A DNA stretch of 64,000 bases from Arachis hypogaea. Its lineage: Eukaryota > Streptophyta > Magnoliopsida > Fabales > Fabaceae. The notes under the pieces were generated by a model. The model worked only from the letters and a program-made list of their open reading frames with translations. It had not been told where the DNA came from and did not search any database. Shown here piece after piece: positions 10,756-22,722 of this stretch. The translations under genes and the position numbers were made by a program. The stretch spans positions 118,646,449 through 118,710,448 of the forward strand of contig NC_092047.1 of NCBI RefSeq assembly GCF_003086295.3. The letters are read 5' to 3'. Each line of letters starts with the position of its first letter. Positions within the stretch are counted from its first letter, which is position 1.

Positions 10756-13700
10756 CTTCACCTCACGTGACTACCTACCATATCCCATTATTAGGAAAAT
10801 ATGTCATGTAGTCATGTGTTTTATAGATTATTACATAATAGAGACGAAAATATGAATATAAATATTATATTTTTGTCTCTATTTTTTTTTATTGTTTTTA
10901 ACTTTTTAGGTAGACTAATTTCACTTGAATTAAAAAAGAAAGATATTTTTTTATGTAATTTCTTTCTTTTGCATGTTATCTGTAATTTAGGATTTAAAGT
11001 TTAATGTTTCCATATTTCTAACTTTGTTTAGTAATGTGCTACCAAATGTATAAAAGGAAGTTCTCTGTTTCTAGTTATGTAAGATCAAAGTGTATTAATT
11101 AGTTTCTTCTTTATTTTTTTTTTTCTTTGGAAGAAGTATTTCTAGATGCATTATATGAAAAATATTAGCAGATTATTAAAATTTATTATTTTTTATTAAA
11201 TTAATTTTTTAATTTAATTTTTTTAGTTTAATAATTTAACAATATATTTTATTTATATTTTTAAATATTAATAATTAAATAATAATAAAAAATAATAAAT
11301 TTTGATGATTTTAAAATTTTTTTTTGTTATGTCTAAAAGAGCTTTAACTATTGGGCATTGATTCTCTTAATTAGTTTTAACTATCAAGTTAGATAGGTAT
11401 GAAATGGAAGACCAATGATTCAGGATAAATTAAACCACTATCCAATGAATATAATTTTTAGAAATATAATTATTTATATTTTTTATCAATTAAAGTTTTT
11501 ATATAAATAATTTTAAAATATAATATTAGATATTCTATAATTAAAAGATATAGAAATGAATTTACCATTTTCAATCTTTTGTTTCTTATTTAAGAATGAT
11601 ATTGAAAATGAACTCTTTCACTATGACAAGTTTCTAAATTAAACAAATCTTGGAAGGTACCAATAATTTTTAACAAGCTAAGAAGCTAAGATATGTAAGG
11701 AATTGGTAAAAGTTATTTTTCAAGTGTATATATAAGATGTCAGTTTTATAATGGTGGTAAAATATATGCATTGGGATTTGAGTTATGATAATGAGTATGG
11801 TCCAAGTAAGGAGGGACATTTGGTCTTGGTTTGATGCCTTTTGATGGAAATCCATTGTGAATTTTTCATGGTCTTATTTTTTTTGCTTCTCCCAATATTG
11901 AGCATTAAAGTTTTGAGTAATCCGTACTCTTTGTTTTTAGTATACTTGCCAGTTGTGAATTATGTGAAATTTATTTATTTATTTATTTATTTATGCTTTG
12001 CTTGTTCATAGTGAATAATTAATTAAGCACCTGCACTTTCTTCCATTTATTTATTGATGATTATTTCAACAGTCTATTACTCTATTCTTGTGCATGCATG
12101 AATGCATGATGGGTTAGTTTTGCTTCTATTCAATTGTATGTATTTAAATCCCTCAAAGGAAGGTAGCTAGGTTTCATGATGATTTAAGGTCAGCAAAGCA
12201 TTTATATATCTGACAGGAAAAGACTTCTAATGTTTTATTAATATTCAGATTTAGATTAGGTTAATCAATTAAAATATCAAAAATATTTTATAATAATAAA
12301 AAAAGTCAAAAACAGTTTTAGTTTTATTTAAAATTTATTAATTCTAACGATAATTATCAAATATATATACATCAATTTGTTTAAAACTTAAATTGTACAA
12401 CATCACTTGAAAATTAGTAATAGTTTTTAATAAATAAAAAATAGTTAAATTGGCTCAAATATTCTAGTATAACTTAAAATACCAAAGTTTAATCTTTATA
12501 TCTTCCTTTTATTGCACAATAATTTTTAGTTTTAAATATTCAAAACATGTTGGATTTAGACTGAATTGAGTGTATTCGCATTTCGCAACTCTCTATTCAA
12601 TAAGCAACATTCCATCTACATTTGAGTTCAAATAAAAAATTAGGTATTTTTATTTATATAATTTAATATTATTTTATATTTGACTGTTTATTTAATTTAA
12701 TTTTTTATATGATAAAAAATATTAGAATATTCAATAAGTATTGATACTACTGTATTTGTATAAATTGATAAAAAAATTCAATAAAAATTATAAATTTTAA
12801 TATTTGTCCTTCTAACTTCTTTTTTACACATTTTACAGGATATATATTCAAATTTTTATATAAAATAATCATGAAAAATTAAAAAATTAATGCATTTTTT
12901 AAGAGGAAGGTTAATATTTAAGAAGGAGAACATATAACTTTTACAATATCAACACTTGTAGATAGTTCTTCTATTTTAATGAATCACGAAGAAAGTGAGA
13001 TATAACCTTCAAAAGTTCAAAGAGTTGCTTTTGATTAGTTTGACCTTAATTTTTTGAAACGAGACCCTGAAAAAAAGCTTCAAATTTGGCAATATCACCC
13101 AAATCAGATAGATAGAGTTAGATGAACTTATCTTAAATGAAGTCTATATCAAAATTATATTGACAATTATTTTTTATCTGGCCTCCCCAAAATTTTATTT
13201 CAAACTCCGCCATTGATACTTTTATATTTTATAAAATAAGGTGATATTAATCTAATCTACCCTACAGATATTATATTATTGATTTCCCGATGTTGATAAC
13301 CTAATCATATATAAAAAAGGTTGATGTTTTAAGTTAAGACAACTAGAACAAAATAAATCACAAAAATTTCTTGATTCATACCGATAAATTACTGTTTTAT
13401 TTATTTATTTATTTTTATATTAATACATTAGGGTTTTAGAAAATAAATTAAAAGCACGTATTCATATTTTTGGCAGCAATTTTGAGTGAGTTCAATGTTG
13501 AAATGACAAAAGCAAAGCCCATAAAGAGATGCTTTTAATAATCTACTATGTTTGCCTTTATACTCCAAAATAATATATATTCATGATTAGATTATGGACT
13601 TTAGTGTGGCCAACTTTTAAGGGATGGTCAACTCTGTAACACTCAGAATTCATGATGGTGGATGCATAGTGGGCCATTATTATTCCTAAATCTGAACAGA

Positions 13701-14042
13701 GAAAAATATGTCATTATTCCAAAAAAAAAAAATTAATTAGCAAAATTTCCATCTCAGCCTTATATATAGAGAGAAATTTGGAAACTAATATGTTGATTTC
13801 TTCCATGTTATGTATTTCACTAATAATGTTGAATTCGTGCAATGATGAAGTATGATGAGTATCAAAATCTCACACTTGTGAGGAGATATGTTACTATCAA
13901 AATCTTATACTTGTGAATACGTAGATTTTCTAATTAATTTTACTTGTCTATTGCTTATCAAATTTCAAGATGTGTATATTGCAATCAAACTTTTTTTCTG
14001 AAAGCACAAAATGCTGTTAAAAAAATGGTGAATTGGGTATAA
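10756..14042. other. Long A+T-rich intergenic region
   Basis: No convincing gene in 3.3 kb. It holds the OVATE 3' UTR and a TTTA microsatellite (about 11970-11994). A 61-codon minus-strand frame at 11670-11855 begins with ATG but resembles nothing known to me and was not called. Confidence 0.4.
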
Positions 14043-14054
14043 CACTACAACAAA
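14043..14054 (+). mobile_element. Possible CACTA-type transposon terminus
   Basis: CACTACAACAAACTTG followed by TTTTAGTGGC resembles the terminal inverted repeats of plant CACTA elements or their MITEs. I could not find the matching opposite terminus or a 3-bp duplication, so this may be a lone end or chance. Confidence 0.25.
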
Positions 14055-14499
14055 CTTGTTTTTAGTGGCTTTTCTTAAAATTTGAGTGGGTTTATATTAC
14101 ACCCAATGATCATATGAAGTGCGAAGTTTTCCTTCATAATAAGCATTTAATAACCAACTTGAATTGGTGGAGTGGTCAATTCACTCATCCGTTTAAATAA
14201 AGTATGGAAAGTTCGAATTTTACTTTGTGCACGCAATAACTCATTAATCAGCAGTAAACTCTTAAATAAAATTTAGTTTCGCAACAGATTAATATAACTT
14301 AGAAATATTTTTTAAAATTTTGAACAAATTTAAAAAATAAAAAGTATATCTTATTCTTTTAAATATTTTTCTTAAAAAAAATATTATGAGAAGCCAATGT
14401 AATTAGTGACTAACGTGTATAATAGAAGTATTTTTAAAATTAACATTAAATAATAATTAAATTAATTAATTATAAAATTATTTTTAATTTTAAATACAA

Positions 14500-14935
14500 A
14501 GTAAATAGGAATTCCAAACAGTCACCAACACCTTCAACCGGTCTCCCTCTTCATTTCTCTCTCCCTCTCCATCCTCTCTCATCACCAAACCGGTGCACGG
14601 TTGCTACTCAACATCCATTGCCACGGCGCCACATGACCTCAAGTCTTCATCAGCACCGATCAGAACTGCAGCGGTCAACCCTTTTCGCGCGCGTCTTCCC
14701 CCGCTGGCAGCAACTGCTTCGGTCGGCCTCGGTTCTGCACTGCTCACCCATTGCGCCTGCTCGTCTTCCGGCGCCGACCTGTCTCCGCGCCAGAAACACG
14801 GTGTGCGCACCCTGCATCTGCCTGGCTCTTGCCTCCTTCATCAGCCAGTTGAAGGCGTGACCATTGGATGGGTCACGGTCGCATTGGTGTTACGGCCCTC
14901 TCACACCTACCGTCGTTATCTTCTCCTCGTCTTTT
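14500..14935. other. GC-rich island, no recognisable gene
   Basis: Abruptly G+C- and CpG-rich in A+T-rich surroundings. Starts with a CT-rich leader-like stretch (14540-14585). Frames are open on both strands (for example 14593-15033 plus), but the peptides have no family look. It may be a 5' leader/first-exon fragment or an old transposon piece. Confidence 0.35.
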
Positions 14936-16787
14936 CAAGTTTTTTTTTTTATTTTTTCATTTTATGGTTACATCAAATCATAAGACTCACGTGGCAAATT
15001 ATACATTTTTTCTTTTTTTTAAATAAAAATTAAATTGTTGGATGATCATAATTGCTTCTTCTGTTTATTCATCTCCTTCTTCTTTTTGTTCTATTTTAAT
15101 GGTTTATTTAGGATGGTCATTTTATTAGGTGTGCGGATGGTTATTTTAATTTTTATGTAGATAATTATTTTGACTGGATTGAGTTTAGTTATATATAATT
15201 AAAATATATTGGATGTTCAATTCATTAAGTAAGCTGATGATAATGATGATTATTTTTATTCTTACGTGGTTATTTTTATTAAGGGTGAGTGGCGTGTGGC
15301 AAACCAATCAGCGAAGGTGAAATGGGATGATCATTGATAAAGGTGGGATGGTCGTTGTCGGTTGAAAAAAAAGAGAGTATTAGAATAAAATAGTTTGGTA
15401 AATTAAGATTTTGAATGGTTATTTTTTTAAAATAATTAATTATATTTTTTAAAAATTTAAAATTAAAAATTAAAAAATTTTAAAATTGAAATTTAAAATT
15501 TGATGTAAAATAATTGAATGAGAATTTTTAAATTTAAGATAATTTGTAAAAGAATTTTTATTATTTATTTCTGTTAAACTAAATAACTAATTTATTATAC
15601 ACATTATTAAAATTTTTTATTATTGTGTTCCTAACGGAATTCTTTTCTTAATTACCTTGTATGTGTTTTCTTCTTATGATGCGGTCCCCAAAGACTAGGG
15701 TAATAGAATTGCTCATGCAACTTACTAGCTAGGCATGGCTAGCATATGAAGCCACTACTCAATGTGACTATATTTTACACGCCACTCGTGGACAAAACAT
15801 TTAACATTTATTAAAAGAGTTATTGATAACACAAATATAGAGGCCCTCAACTTCATTCAATATCCACATCATTATTAGATGTATGCATTTGTTCCCTTCA
15901 AGAAAGAGAGAAAAAAAAAGTCCATGTTTGTTGCACACTTGAACCATATAAAATAAAATATTAAAATGTATTCTAAGACTATTTTTTAAAAGTGTAGTTA
16001 TTTGACTGTGAAGATATGCTTTGATTGGAGTTTTTTATGCAACTTTGATTTGTTATCAAAATGTATTAAAAATTACATTTTCGAGACAACAATAAGCTAT
16101 ATATACCTTTTCATTGCTCATGTGCACTATAATTCAAAAGAATAAACAACAATTATCATTACGTAATGCATTATCTTTTAAGTTTTTAATTATAGCAATA
16201 TGCCAGTATTGCATACCTATAATTAATAACTATCATACAAAAACGAATATGTATGTTTATGTTGTTCAACCTCTTTTTTAAATTTTTGGAAAAAATATAT
16301 ATTTTATAGTATTTAAATTTACATCTAATACGTTTCAGTTTTACACCTAAAATTTTATAATATTACAATTTTACTCTTTCATTTAATTGTAAAAAGTTAG
16401 CCAAATTTTTTATACTCTTTATCTTCTTTTATATATTCCCTAACCCTTCACTGCCACTGTATCATTCTCTCTCAACTCTAGCTTCTATATTATTCCAACA
16501 TACAACATTGCTTTTCGAATTTTGTTAGATAAACAATTTAAAAGGTTTCGTATGTATCTGTTTTTTTAAAAAATCATTCATATATGATAAATTTAAAAAT
16601 AATTACTTTTATTGAGTTATCAATAAATAACTAAATACACTTAAAATAAAAATTTTTTATGCATCAAAATTAGTGTGTTCTATATACAAAATGACACAAG
16701 AATCCAATTCCATGGAATGTAACAAAAAAAATAACCAAATGAAATTGGCTTTTCTCTTCCTTTCTAAAGCAATAATCATAATCATGA
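14936..16787. other. A+T-rich intergenic DNA
   Basis: Repeated short phrases such as GGATGGTTATTTTAATTTTTATG around 15110-15370 suggest a degenerate transposon flank of the GC-rich island. No gene seen. Confidence 0.35.
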
Positions 16788-18387
16788 TCATATTTCTATT
16801 TCTGTTTCTATTTCTGTTTTTGTTTCTGTTTCTATTTCTGTTAGAAAAATATCATGTTTTCTTTTGTCACCACCTTCTATAATAATGTCTCGGAAAACAT
16901 GAAATCCGTACCATTCATTAGGATCTTCCTTCAAGGTATAGAAAGATTTACTAATTACATTAACGATTAAGAAATCACGCTCTGCTGGGGGATATTCCAA
17001 AAGATTAACTTCAACTCCCTCTTTCATGGCAAGACTAAGAACCAAGACACATAAGAATCTATCTCCACAACCATGTTTCCTTTCAAAGCCACATAACATG
17101 ACACAAACCTTGCCGTCGCCGAGATCAAGAAGAATTGGCTCGACTTTTCGAAGAAACGATGGGATTTCGTCGAAACATCCTTTAATCTCTTGAAAGTACT
17201 TAACACCAAGTCGAGTCACCAGTAAGGCGTGGATTGTAAATTCTTCTTCAAGAAAGAAGGAAAGCGTCACGCAACAATCAAAATCAAAACCTGTAATAAT
17301 TAAGAATTGTTAGATAATTTAACAGATTCAATTAACCTGTAAATATCAATTTTAAACAATTGTATGTGAATTTTCAATTATCACTTTTTTGTAAATGTAC
17401 TCGTTATCAACAATCATGTTATGTGTACATAAAAAATCAGTTACTCAAATAGAATACGTATTGAAATATAAAACATACATTAGAAAATAAAATAAACAAT
17501 ACATACATTCATATACAACTACATGGTAATTGATTTTTTGTGTGCACATAATATTTTTGAATTATCAAAGTAATGAAAAACTTGATGTGTTTGATACCTG
17601 GTAGACATGGAAAGGGAAGAATATGTGGAGTGAAAAATCTACGTTGATCATCAATTGTAAGCCAAAAAGAACTCGTAAAATCATCTTCATCATGATGCAA
17701 CGTCCACCCCTTCTCTGGATCGTCTGATTCATAATATAAAACAAAAATTCTACCATCTACCAAAGCAATTCGAATGTAGAGAATATCGTAGAAAACAAAC
17801 CAATGAGTTTGGGCCCCTATACCGGCTATTCCAGGATTCGGAGCAGCCGGCAAAGGTTCCCATTCTCTTGTCTCGGATCTCAGAACCCAAAAATTATTAT
17901 TAGGTACGGATGCAGGTGCAGCGTCATCTAGTATTAAAAAGTAATGATCCCCTCTAATTTTTGTAACTAAACATTTATCTTCACCAAAGTATGTAGGAGT
18001 TTGTGGGATTAATTCGGATTCATTTATTTGCGGTTCTTCTTTGTTATTGTCGTCGTCATCGTCGTCGTCGTCATCGTCCGTGAAATCAAAGTCAAGTTTG
18101 TAGACTTTGTTTGATGGTTTATATGAACCATCTTCAGAGTTACATTTTTGACCTCCTATAAGATGAATCTTAGAATCCAATTCCAATGCATGCATGTATC
18201 TTAACGAAAGATCTTTGGAAAAATCAAAGCAAAAATTTGGTAGATTTTTCCAATCCTCCACTTCTTTGTTTTGTTCTTCGTTCTCGTCCTCGTCCTGTTC
18301 CTCTTTTTCTGGTATTAATTTCTTGAGATTGATACCATAAATCTTATCTTCCGACATCATGCAAAGATATTGTCGGTGTTCCGCCAT
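16788..18387 (-). CDS. Kelch-like beta-propeller protein, array copy 1 (most divergent)
   Basis: Two exons, 18387-17598 and 17290-16788, phase-1 GT-AG intron of 307 bases, 430 residues. Exon 1 has kelch-like blades: ALELDSKIHLIGG, KVYKLDFDF, FWVLRSETREWEPLPAAP and WFVFYDILYIRIALVDGRIF. The double-Gly and spaced Tyr/Trp pattern supports a propeller; no F-box is visible. Exon 2 keeps the family segments around LDLGDGKVCVMLCGFER and LVLSLAMKEGVEV. Oddities: an acidic tract (EKEEQDEDENEEQNKEVED, about residues 27-45), ten consecutive Asp encoded by GAC/GAT repeats (near 18050-18090), and a C-terminus made of a Glu-Thr-Glu-Ile-type repeat written by a TTTCTA/TTTCTG hexanucleotide. The ATG is the first in frame and matches the start region of the other copies. 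Biological role unknown. Confidence 0.8.
16794..16850 (-). repeat. Coding hexanucleotide repeat at the 3' end of copy 1
   Basis: TTTCTA/TTTCTG/TTTTTG units in tandem on the plus strand. Read on the minus strand in frame they give alternating Glu with Thr, Ile or Lys up to the stop. The 6-base unit preserves the frame, so length changes would only lengthen or shorten the tail. Confidence 0.8.
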
Positions 18388-18580
18388 TGTACTTTTTCCT
18401 TTCTCTCTTTTCTAAAATTATTTTTTTTTTCATTGGAACTAAATTATTAATGGCCTTATACAATACATGCAATCAAGGCAATTACCATGGATAGTAACTT
18501 CACTGGATCGAGCTGGTGATGATTTCCATGCTCTCTTATTTTGGAGTTTATTAAAGAAATTAATTCAATTTGTGTTGTAC

Positions 18581-18633
<53 letters not shown>

Positions 18634-19890
18634 TTTCTCGTCAGATATGAAAGAAATTACTTCCATTCTCTCTTTTGCTAATTGAGTTTTAACTAAAAAA
18701 AAGAGAAAAAAGAAAAATAGTACTTACTTAATATATATATATATATATATTTTCAACAACAAAGAAAATATTAAAAACGTTCATGAGAAGAAAATTACGT
18801 TCATACAAAATAAAAATTTCCGTACTTTTTCTCTATCTATGCATAATAGTAAATGGTCCCGCGCAAGAACAAACCGGAAATTTTAATTATGATCTTTAAT
18901 CTTAATTTTTTTGTATTAGTTTCTTATAGAATCGATGTCTAAATAAGAACATTTGGAACTGAAATTGGAATTGGAAAATGATGATTGTTAACATTCAGAT
19001 TCCATGTTTGTTTCTTTTGTGATCTCTAAGTATGTTCAAAATTCAGTCTGACTTGCAATTCGATCTATATTTAAGATATATTTTGTCAAATTTAAATTTA
19101 TCATTTAAATTGTGTTATTTTTAAGTTGAATTCAAATCATATTTCAGGTAGGCTTTTTGATTCAAAATTATATTTTATACTTAAAATATATATTTTAGTA
19201 TGAAATTAATACTAATAATTTAAAATAATTTATTTTGACCTAAATATAATATAATATTTGTTAAATTTTATTTTAAAATAAAATTTTAAAACATTATTAT
19301 ATAAAATTTATAGATTATATATATTAATTTTATATTAGATCGATCTGATTTATTTTTGAAATTTTTTCAGAAATAAAATAAAAAAATTTATATTTTCTCT
19401 AAAAAAAAACCTTTATTTTCGTGTCAACTTAAGATAAATTATTTAAAACAGACCTGATAAAAATTTAGGACCGGACCCAAATCTAATTAATCTAACTCGG
19501 CCCGTACATGTACACCCCTAAGGAACTCTCGTTCATGTTTAAACTTGTTTCTGCATCAAGTCCAAAAAAAAAAAAACTTATTTGTGCCTCAATTTTTTTA
19601 AGGATTGGGTTGGACAATAAATAGATCTCCATACTTGGTCTGGTCTAGGCCTGGAGGACCCGACCCACACCGGAAACAAAACCACTTTACACCCCAACGC
19701 TACAAACATTCCCTACTTTCTTGACCAAAAAAAAAAAATCCCCTACTTTGAAATTAATACCCACATAATAACATTGATATAAGTAACAATAAAACAAAAC
19801 GCCACTGAGGGAGTGAGCAATAGGGGTGGGAAAAAAAATTACTAATAAGGAAACAGGTGTGATGCAGTAATTTATATTTTTTATATCCCT
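18388..19890. other. Intergenic DNA with AT microsatellite
   Basis: A pure (AT)n run of about 50 bases lies at 18583-18632, with a shorter one near 18731-18751. The rest is A+T-rich with no gene. The minus-strand promoter of copy 1 must lie at the left edge, but no clear TATA box was found. Confidence 0.5.
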
Positions 19891-19894
19891 ACTT

Positions 19895-20280
19895 ATCACT
19901 CCTCGCCGGTAGTGTCTTCGTCCAGCCGGCAGTGTCGTCCTTTGTTCGGTTTCACCATCGCCGAGCAGCTTAGGTGGCGGTGGAGTTGCAGGCGTCCACG
20001 GCTACACACACGAGCGAGGTTAACGGCTGCGGTGGAGAAGGAGCGACGAATCAGGCGCATCTGGGAGAAGGAGATTCTTCTCGCCGGGTGAGGTTTCGGA
20101 GATCCGGTTATCGTTCGAAGATGCTGCCGTCCACCTCGTCAGAGCTCTTCCGGTCATCTAGTCGTGTTTGCTGAGGGAAACCCGCTGCAATGGAGGCGGC
20201 GTCCACTCTGAGGGAAACACAGGTTTGAATTTCGGGTCGGGTTGGGGGATTGGAGCTCCGGATCCCTGACAAAAAAAAAA
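19895..20280. other. GC-rich island upstream of the cold-shock-like gene
   Basis: CpG-rich sequence with short open frames on both strands (19974-20174 plus, 20108-20317 minus); none resembles a known protein. Possibly a transposon fragment or leader sequence. Ends in a poly-A run at about 20271-20286. Confidence 0.35.
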
Positions 20281-20289
20281 AAAAAAGAT

Positions 20290-20386
20290 CTCCATTACTT
20301 CTCTGTACCACCTTCACCTACTTTCTGAAAACCTCCATTACTTCTCTGAACCACCTTCACCTACTTTCTGAAAACCTCCATTACTG
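20290..20386 (+). repeat. 43-bp tandem repeat in the presumed 5' leader
   Basis: Unit begins CTCCATTACTTCTCTG and contains ACCACCTTCACCTACTTTC. Copies start at 20290 and 20333, and a third partial copy starts at 20376. A further relic (ACCACCTTCACTCCCACCC) lies at about 20446-20464. It lies 135-230 bases before the next ATG. Confidence 0.8.
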
Positions 20387-20520
20387 ATTCTCCGTTTTTG
20401 GCTTCCATAAATTAGTGTTCAAATTACTGATTCTCCATTTCTGTACCACCTTCACTCCCACCCACCTCCTCGGCTACACTCACTTTCTAACCTTCTTTTC
20501 TTTAACTTAGTTTCAAAGAA

Positions 20521-20910
20521 ATGGAAGATTTTTTTAACCGAGTCCATTATGGAACGGTCTTGTACACTCAAACATGTGGTACCAAAGAATCCGGTGACCA
20601 ATTCGGTTTTATTCAAACGGACGAACCTAGACTCCCTATCTACTTTCACCAAAGCCACGTAAGTCGATCAAATAGACTTGAGCCATTTGATGTAGTCAAA
20701 TTCAAATTGTACCAACACCCAAATTACCTTACAGAAGCGGTAGAGATTTGTTTCGAGAATGAACAAGTTTATGAAAAAGCAGAGAAACGGCTTACTTACC
20801 CACAATATCATTGTGATCGATGCGGTTTTGACGGCCATCTTAAAAACCTCTGCATGCCTCCCCCAGAAAGTTATCGTTTTCGATCGAAAATTGAATTATT
20901 TGAATCATAA
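20521..20910 (+). CDS. Small protein with cold-shock-like domain and one CCHC zinc knuckle
   Basis: Intronless, 129 residues, ATG after a pyrimidine-rich leader and in clear codon contrast to its flanks. Residues about 10-76 read as a divergent cold-shock/OB fold: YGTVLYT..., then FGFIQTDEPRLPIYFHQSHV, which matches the GFI...D...(V/I)(F/Y)FHQS.V nucleic-acid-binding signature, then LEPFDVVKFKL and AVEI as later strands. Residues 98-111 (CDRCGFDGHLKNLC) are an exact CX2CX4HX4C zinc knuckle. Plant CSPs combine a cold-shock domain with CCHC knuckles, usually several and separated by Gly-rich linkers. Here there is one knuckle and no Gly-rich part. By analogy an RNA- or single-strand-binding protein; this is inference. 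I do not recognise a named orthologue. Confidence 0.7.
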   Translation: MEDFFNRVHYGTVLYTQTCGTKESGDQFGFIQTDEPRLPIYFHQSHVSRSNRLEPFDVVKFKLYQHPNYLTEAVEICFENEQVYEKAEKRLTYPQYHCDRCGFDGHLKNLCMPPPESYRFRSKIELFES

Positions 20911-20955
20911 AGACGGTTGGAGATGCATGTGTGTTGGCAGGTAAATATTAATACT

Positions 20956-20993
<38 letters not shown>

Positions 20994-21440
20994 TATTTTA
21001 GTTGGAGATGCAAGCATGTGTTGTTTGTTAACTTGTTATGTGAAAAAATAAAAATCATAGAGAGGTAAATGAACACAGAACTAGGATAGTAGTATAATAG
21101 ATTTACTTGGTATTATTCCTATTCAAACTTTGAACAAGTTTTTTTCTTTAGAAAAAGAAAGGGAAAAAAAGACAATAAAAGAAACTCTTGAAAGAATACA
21201 AAGAACTGCATAATGTGAGCATGCAGTAATTTGATTGTTATTTTGGAATATTATATGGAATCTAGCCTTTTTGATATTTTAGATTGTGATCATTCCCATA
21301 TCTTGTTAAACAATCACACAAAGCTTGTTTATGTTTGTTGAAATTGCAGATCAAGGACTGAAATCTCTATTATTAAACCAAGTAGGATCTGTACCGAACC
21401 ATGTCAACTGTCAAGGGCGACTATGTTAGTTTTATTGAAT
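20911..21440. other. Intergenic DNA with ATT microsatellite
   Basis: A TAA/ATT trinucleotide run lies at about 20953-20995. The phrase AGACGGTTGGAGATGCATG after the stop recurs partly at 21001 (TTGGAGATGCAAGCATG), so the microsatellite sits in a small duplication. Otherwise nothing is recognised. Confidence 0.45.
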
Positions 21441-22722
21441 TCTCTAATCTAGCTTATATAGATTCTTAGTCTCAAAATATGTACTCTAACTTTTTAGCAA
21501 GATACTAAATATATGTATTTGGTGCATTGTTGTGTGACTGTTATTCTCAAATTAGTAAGTGCTTGGTACTTTTAATCAAGACCTCTTTCTTCAATTCATT
21601 AACTATCTCAAAAATGAATCCTGCAATTTTGTTCTGTTTTGCTAATAAGAAAGATATATTAAATCGGTATTGTGATCAATTGTAAGAATGAGAAGAGTAA
21701 ATCTTGACCATCTAAGATGTTGATTAAATATACAATAATACCATTCTAAGCTATTACATGGTAAGCAAGACTTTAATTAGTGGCATGTATCGTCTTCAGA
21801 TTTTAAAATTGGGAGAATATTAGAGGACCAAAAGGAGAGTTAGCTAATGTCATTTCAAATCTAAGGCAAAAAATAAAGAGTGTTGGTCATCTAAAATTTC
21901 TTTTAAAAAATTCCAAAAAATTTCAGATAGACAACCATATACTGGTGCATAACATTGCTTGATCAACACCCACCTGCAAAAATTAATAAAAGAATTCATA
22001 TCAATTAGGCATTATAGAAAGGGTTGCCTCATAACATTAGACACAAATTGTTGTTGATGAACTAGCTGAAAATTCAACGATGCCTCAAAAGTCATCCTCT
22101 ATTTGGATTTTAGTGCCTAACAGAGTAACACCCAATGATATGTTGCAGGCTACAAATCCTCATAAGGCTACCTCTCTTTACATAACACGATTCACAACCA
22201 AACAAAGGATGACATTCATGATATCACAGTCCAAATAAGAATAAAGAAATTTATAAGGAAAAACATCTTGAAATAAGTTTGAGAATAAAAGAGAAATTAA
22301 TTACGGAAACACAACTCAGCAACTGCCAAATTGGCTACAGAGTTCAAAATTAAAATCACAGAAAATCCAAAACATAAACAAATCATCATTCAAAATGTAG
22401 TTCTCTTCCCATTAGATTAGAACAAGGCAGAAGTTTACAATGTTGACATCATAATCTATTATAAGCTAGACTAGAGATTTCAAGAAAACTACCACAGTTG
22501 TCCTTGACATGAATCTATATAATATTCCAAACTAACAATCAAATCATCGAGAAGAACCTTCATCTATTCATGAATTGAAACAAGAATGGCCTGGATTGAC
22601 AAATTTACTCACATCAATATGGGCCAAAAACAAATAACAAAGCTACTTTAAGGCACATAAGAAAATGATGACAAAAAACAGAGGCAAGCATTACCTTTGA
22701 AGCAAGCAGGCATATTTGGAAC
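21440..22722. repeat. 3' flanking module of the kelch-like array, copy 2
   Basis: Non-coding sequence downstream of copy 2 that recurs behind copies 3, 4 and 5 (24360-25792, 28830-30123, 36206-37499). Shared phrases include TAAAAGAATTCATATCAATT, GGTTGCCTCATA, CATTAGACACAAATTGTTG, ATGTTGCAGGCTACAA and GTTGTCCTTGACATGAATC. It shows that the duplicated unit includes more than 1 kb of 3' flank. Confidence 0.75.

Noticed and set aside
11670..11855. 61-codon minus-strand frame starting with ATG
   Set aside because: No family resemblance, no promoter signal, A+T-typical residues; length expected by chance.
14593..15033. 146-codon plus-strand frame
   Set aside because: Low-information peptide, equally open on the opposite strand because of GC richness, with a poly-Phe end from T runs.
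16673..16882. Plus-strand frame with a Phe/Leu repeat that looks like a membrane protein
   Set aside because: It is the shadow of the hexanucleotide repeat that codes for the acidic tail of copy 1 on the minus strand.
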